Position numbers and translations under genes: made by a program
Shown here: piece by piece, positions 4,724 to 6,306 of the stretch
Layout of the letters: each line of letters starts with the position of its first letter
Numbering within the stretch: position 1 is the stretch's first letter
From: Candidatus Bathyarchaeota archaeon
GTDB taxonomy: Archaea > Thermoproteota > Bathyarchaeia > 40CM-2-53-6 > FEN-987
Reading direction: 5' to 3'
DNA: 6,306 nt
NCBI GenBank assembly: GCA_003152955.1
Contig: PMBQ01000140.1
Location: forward strand, 2,015-8,320
The notes under the pieces: generated by a model
The model's database searches: none
Told to the model about the DNA's origin: nothing
What the model saw: the letters and a program-made list of their open reading frames with translations, nothing else

Positions 4724-6268
4724 TTGCTTGAGAACACTTTCGCACAGTTGCATAGACCCATTCGGACTCATCTCGAGAAGATTGGGTTAGAAGAACCCAG
4801 TGACATCCAGAGAATTGCCATTCCGCCAATTCTTCAAGGAAAGAACGTTCTGGTGATCGCGCCCACGGGGACTGGCAAGACATTAGCATCAATTCTTCCA
4901 ATTTTCAACATGTTTCTAGAAAGACGCGCTGCCCAAGAGACGAAGGGGATCTCAATATTGTACGTGACTCCGCTCAGAGCTCTGAATCGTGATATCGTTC
5001 GTCGACTCTCTGAAATCGGAAATGAGCTCGACATCAAAGTTCAAGTCAGGCACGGAGATACCCCTACAAGCACTAGAGTAATGCAAGCAAAATCTCCCCC
5101 AGAGCTGCTCGTTACCACTCCAGAAACTCTGCAAGCAATACTACCAGGACGTAGAATGCGCGAGCATCTGAAGGGTGTTAGATGGGTGGTTGTAGATGAG
5201 ATTCATGAACTCGCAACTGACAAACGTGGAGTTCAACTCTCACTGGCTCTGGAACGCTTGGCGCATTTGACAGGACGGAGCTTTCAGAGAATCGGGCTTT
5301 CTGCCACAGTGGGGGAAGAAGGCAAGGTGGGGCAATTTCTTGCTGGAACAGAGCGTACGGTAACGGTCGCCAGATCGGATGAGCTCAGAGAGTTCGAGGT
5401 TCAGGTTCAATTTATCCCCCCAACACCCGACGACGCAAAGGATTCCGACACATTTGGATTGCCACCCACGACCATCGCAAGAGCCAAGCAAATCGCCAAG
5501 ATCATTTCAGAAAAGCAGTCCACGCTTGTCTTCACCAACACACGTGAACAAGCTGAAGCTGTTGGATCACAGCTGCATGCATTGGCTCCGGAATTGTCTG
5601 TACGTGTTCATCATGGATCACTATCTCGCGAGATACGAGAAGAGGTTGAGAAAGGGTTCCAAGATGGTTCTGTGAAGGGAGTAATTTGCACATCTTCCTT
5701 GGAGCTTGGAATCGATGTCGGAACAGTGGACTTCATCGTCCAGTACATGTCGCCCCGAATGTCAACTCGACTCATACAGCGCATTGGTCGGAGCGGTCAC
5801 ACTCTGCGAGGGCTTGCCAAGGGCACAGTGATTGGAACGTGGGCCGACGATCTCCTCGAAGCCGCAGTAATCGCTGCGAACTCCAAAGCAGGAAAAATCG
5901 AGAGAACCGACATCCACGACAAAGCCCTAGATGTCTTGGCTCATCAAATAGCCGGAATAGCTCTGGATCTCAAGAGGGTGAAGCTCGGTGAAGTTCTCGA
6001 GATCATTCACGGTTCATATCCTTACCGGGATATGACTGGTGAAGAGTTACATCCGTTTGCTAAGTTCCTTGACTCGCTCGGGATTATCAGGCTGATTGAC
6101 GGGACAATTTCTCCTAGGTATAGAACATTCCGATACTACTACGAAAATCTCTCAGTAATCCCAGACGTGAAACGCTTTGATGTGTTCGATTTTTTCAGGA
6201 AGCGCAGAATTGGGACTATGGATCAAGACTTTGTAGCTAGAAAATGCAGGGGCGGCACTGTCTTCTAA
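4724..6268 (+). CDS. Lhr-family superfamily 2 DNA helicase, interrupted by an in-frame stop
   Basis: These 514 residues are the N-terminal part of an Lhr-type ATP-dependent helicase. Visible are the FAQLHRPIRTHL start, Q29, Walker A APTGTGKT (46-53), motif Ia TPLRAL (82-87), Ib TPETL (132-136), DEIH (158-161), GLSAT (191-195), motif IV TLVFTNTRE (267-275), V TSSLELGIDVG (323-333) and VI QRIGRSGH (352-359). A winged-helix region (about 395-480) and the conserved VKRFDVFDFFRKRRIGT, DQDFVARK block follow. Lhr proteins usually run to about 850-950 residues, so the C-terminal part is missing. The frame stops at TAA 6266-6268, yet the next codons in the same frame still match Lhr. The start is TTG 4724, preceded by GGGGAT; a TAG at 4697-4699 closes the frame and the next in-frame ATG would lose Walker A. 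Archaeal Lhr helicases are linked to DNA repair and recombination. Which Lhr subclass this is cannot be told. Confidence 0.9.
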   Translation: MLENTFAQLHRPIRTHLEKIGLEEPSDIQRIAIPPILQGKNVLVIAPTGTGKTLASILPIFNMFLERRAAQETKGISILYVTPLRALNRDIVRRLSEIGNELDIKVQVRHGDTPTSTRVMQAKSPPELLVTTPETLQAILPGRRMREHLKGVRWVVVDEIHELATDKRGVQLSLALERLAHLTGRSFQRIGLSATVGEEGKVGQFLAGTERTVTVARSDELREFEVQVQFIPPTPDDAKDSDTFGLPPTTIARAKQIAKIISEKQSTLVFTNTREQAEAVGSQLHALAPELSVRVHHGSLSREIREEVEKGFQDGSVKGVICTSSLELGIDVGTVDFIVQYMSPRMSTRLIQRIGRSGHTLRGLAKGTVIGTWADDLLEAAVIAANSKAGKIERTDIHDKALDVLAHQIAGIALDLKRVKLGEVLEIIHGSYPYRDMTGEELHPFAKFLDSLGIIRLIDGTISPRYRTFRYYYENLSVIPDVKRFDVFDFFRKRRIGTMDQDFVARKCRGGTVF

Positions 6269-6306
6269 ATTCATGGCCAGACTTGGAAGATCATCAATGT
6301 CAATGA
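6269..6306 (+). other. In-frame continuation of the Lhr gene beyond the stop
   Basis: Directly after TAA 6266-6268, in the same frame, the sequence reads IHGQTWKIINVN up to the window edge. Lhr proteins at this point follow the ARKC..GTVF block with a hydrophobic pair, then a G-x-x-W and a beta strand, as here. The coding frame is therefore kept across the stop by a single codon change, with no shift. The rest of the gene lies outside the window. Confidence 0.7.

Noticed and set aside
1..6306. CRISPR arrays, tRNA/rRNA genes, insertion sequences, attachment sites
   Set aside because: I found no spaced direct repeats, cloverleaf-like segments, transposase motifs or long terminal inverted repeats in the gaps. 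The region is mostly dense housekeeping genes.

Overview
The window is archaeal chromosomal DNA of moderate G+C. The evidence is the gene content: a proteasome beta subunit with a cleavable propeptide, a KH-domain beta-CASP nuclease (aCPSF1), an MCT-1-like PUA protein, an archaeal SepF, an Lhr-type helicase and a SWS1/Shu2-like SWIM protein. TATA-like boxes about 25 bases before the expected transcript starts, and many GTG/TTG starts, agree with this. The lineage cannot be fixed from the sequence alone. The mix would fit a TACK-type archaeon (Bathyarchaeia or Nitrososphaeria) or some Euryarchaeota; this is inference.

Layout. A PUA-domain RNA-binding protein (78-560, +) is followed by a 208-base gap. 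That gap holds a TATA box for the next gene and a short minus-strand ORF (562-690, or to 726) whose stop lies one base beyond the PUA gene. SepF (769-1149, +) then meets the end of the aCPSF1 gene tail to tail across 11 bases. aCPSF1 (3080-1161, -) lies downstream of psmB (3818-3132, -), 51 bases apart. This pairing of psmB with the CPSF-like nuclease recurs in archaea and is probably an operon. The region 3819-4000 is a divergent promoter region: a TATA box for psmB on the minus strand and one for the SWIM protein (4001-4438) on the plus strand. Next come a promoter-preceded 36-residue membrane protein (4505-4615), a 108-base gap able to fold into hairpins, and the Lhr helicase (4724 onward), which runs towards the window end.

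Functional themes. The centre serves RNA 3'-end formation/termination (aCPSF1) and protein turnover (PsmB). The left side serves translation (PUA) and cell division (SepF, the FtsZ anchor). The right side suggests DNA repair: a protein with the exact CxC...CxHxxA signature of the SWS1/Shu2 recombination mediators, upstream of an Lhr helicase.

Most notable points. (1) The helicase frame is interrupted by TAA at 6266-6268, yet the next 38 bases in the same frame still read as Lhr, which suggests a nonsense mutation, a sequence error or, less likely, readthrough. (2) The SWIM protein is a candidate archaeal SWS1. (3) Two genes of under 60 codons fit into the gaps. (4) A 28-base segment in the psmB promoter/leader resembles the 5' end of the helicase gene. 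I see no CRISPR array, tRNA, rRNA, insertion sequence or attachment site.
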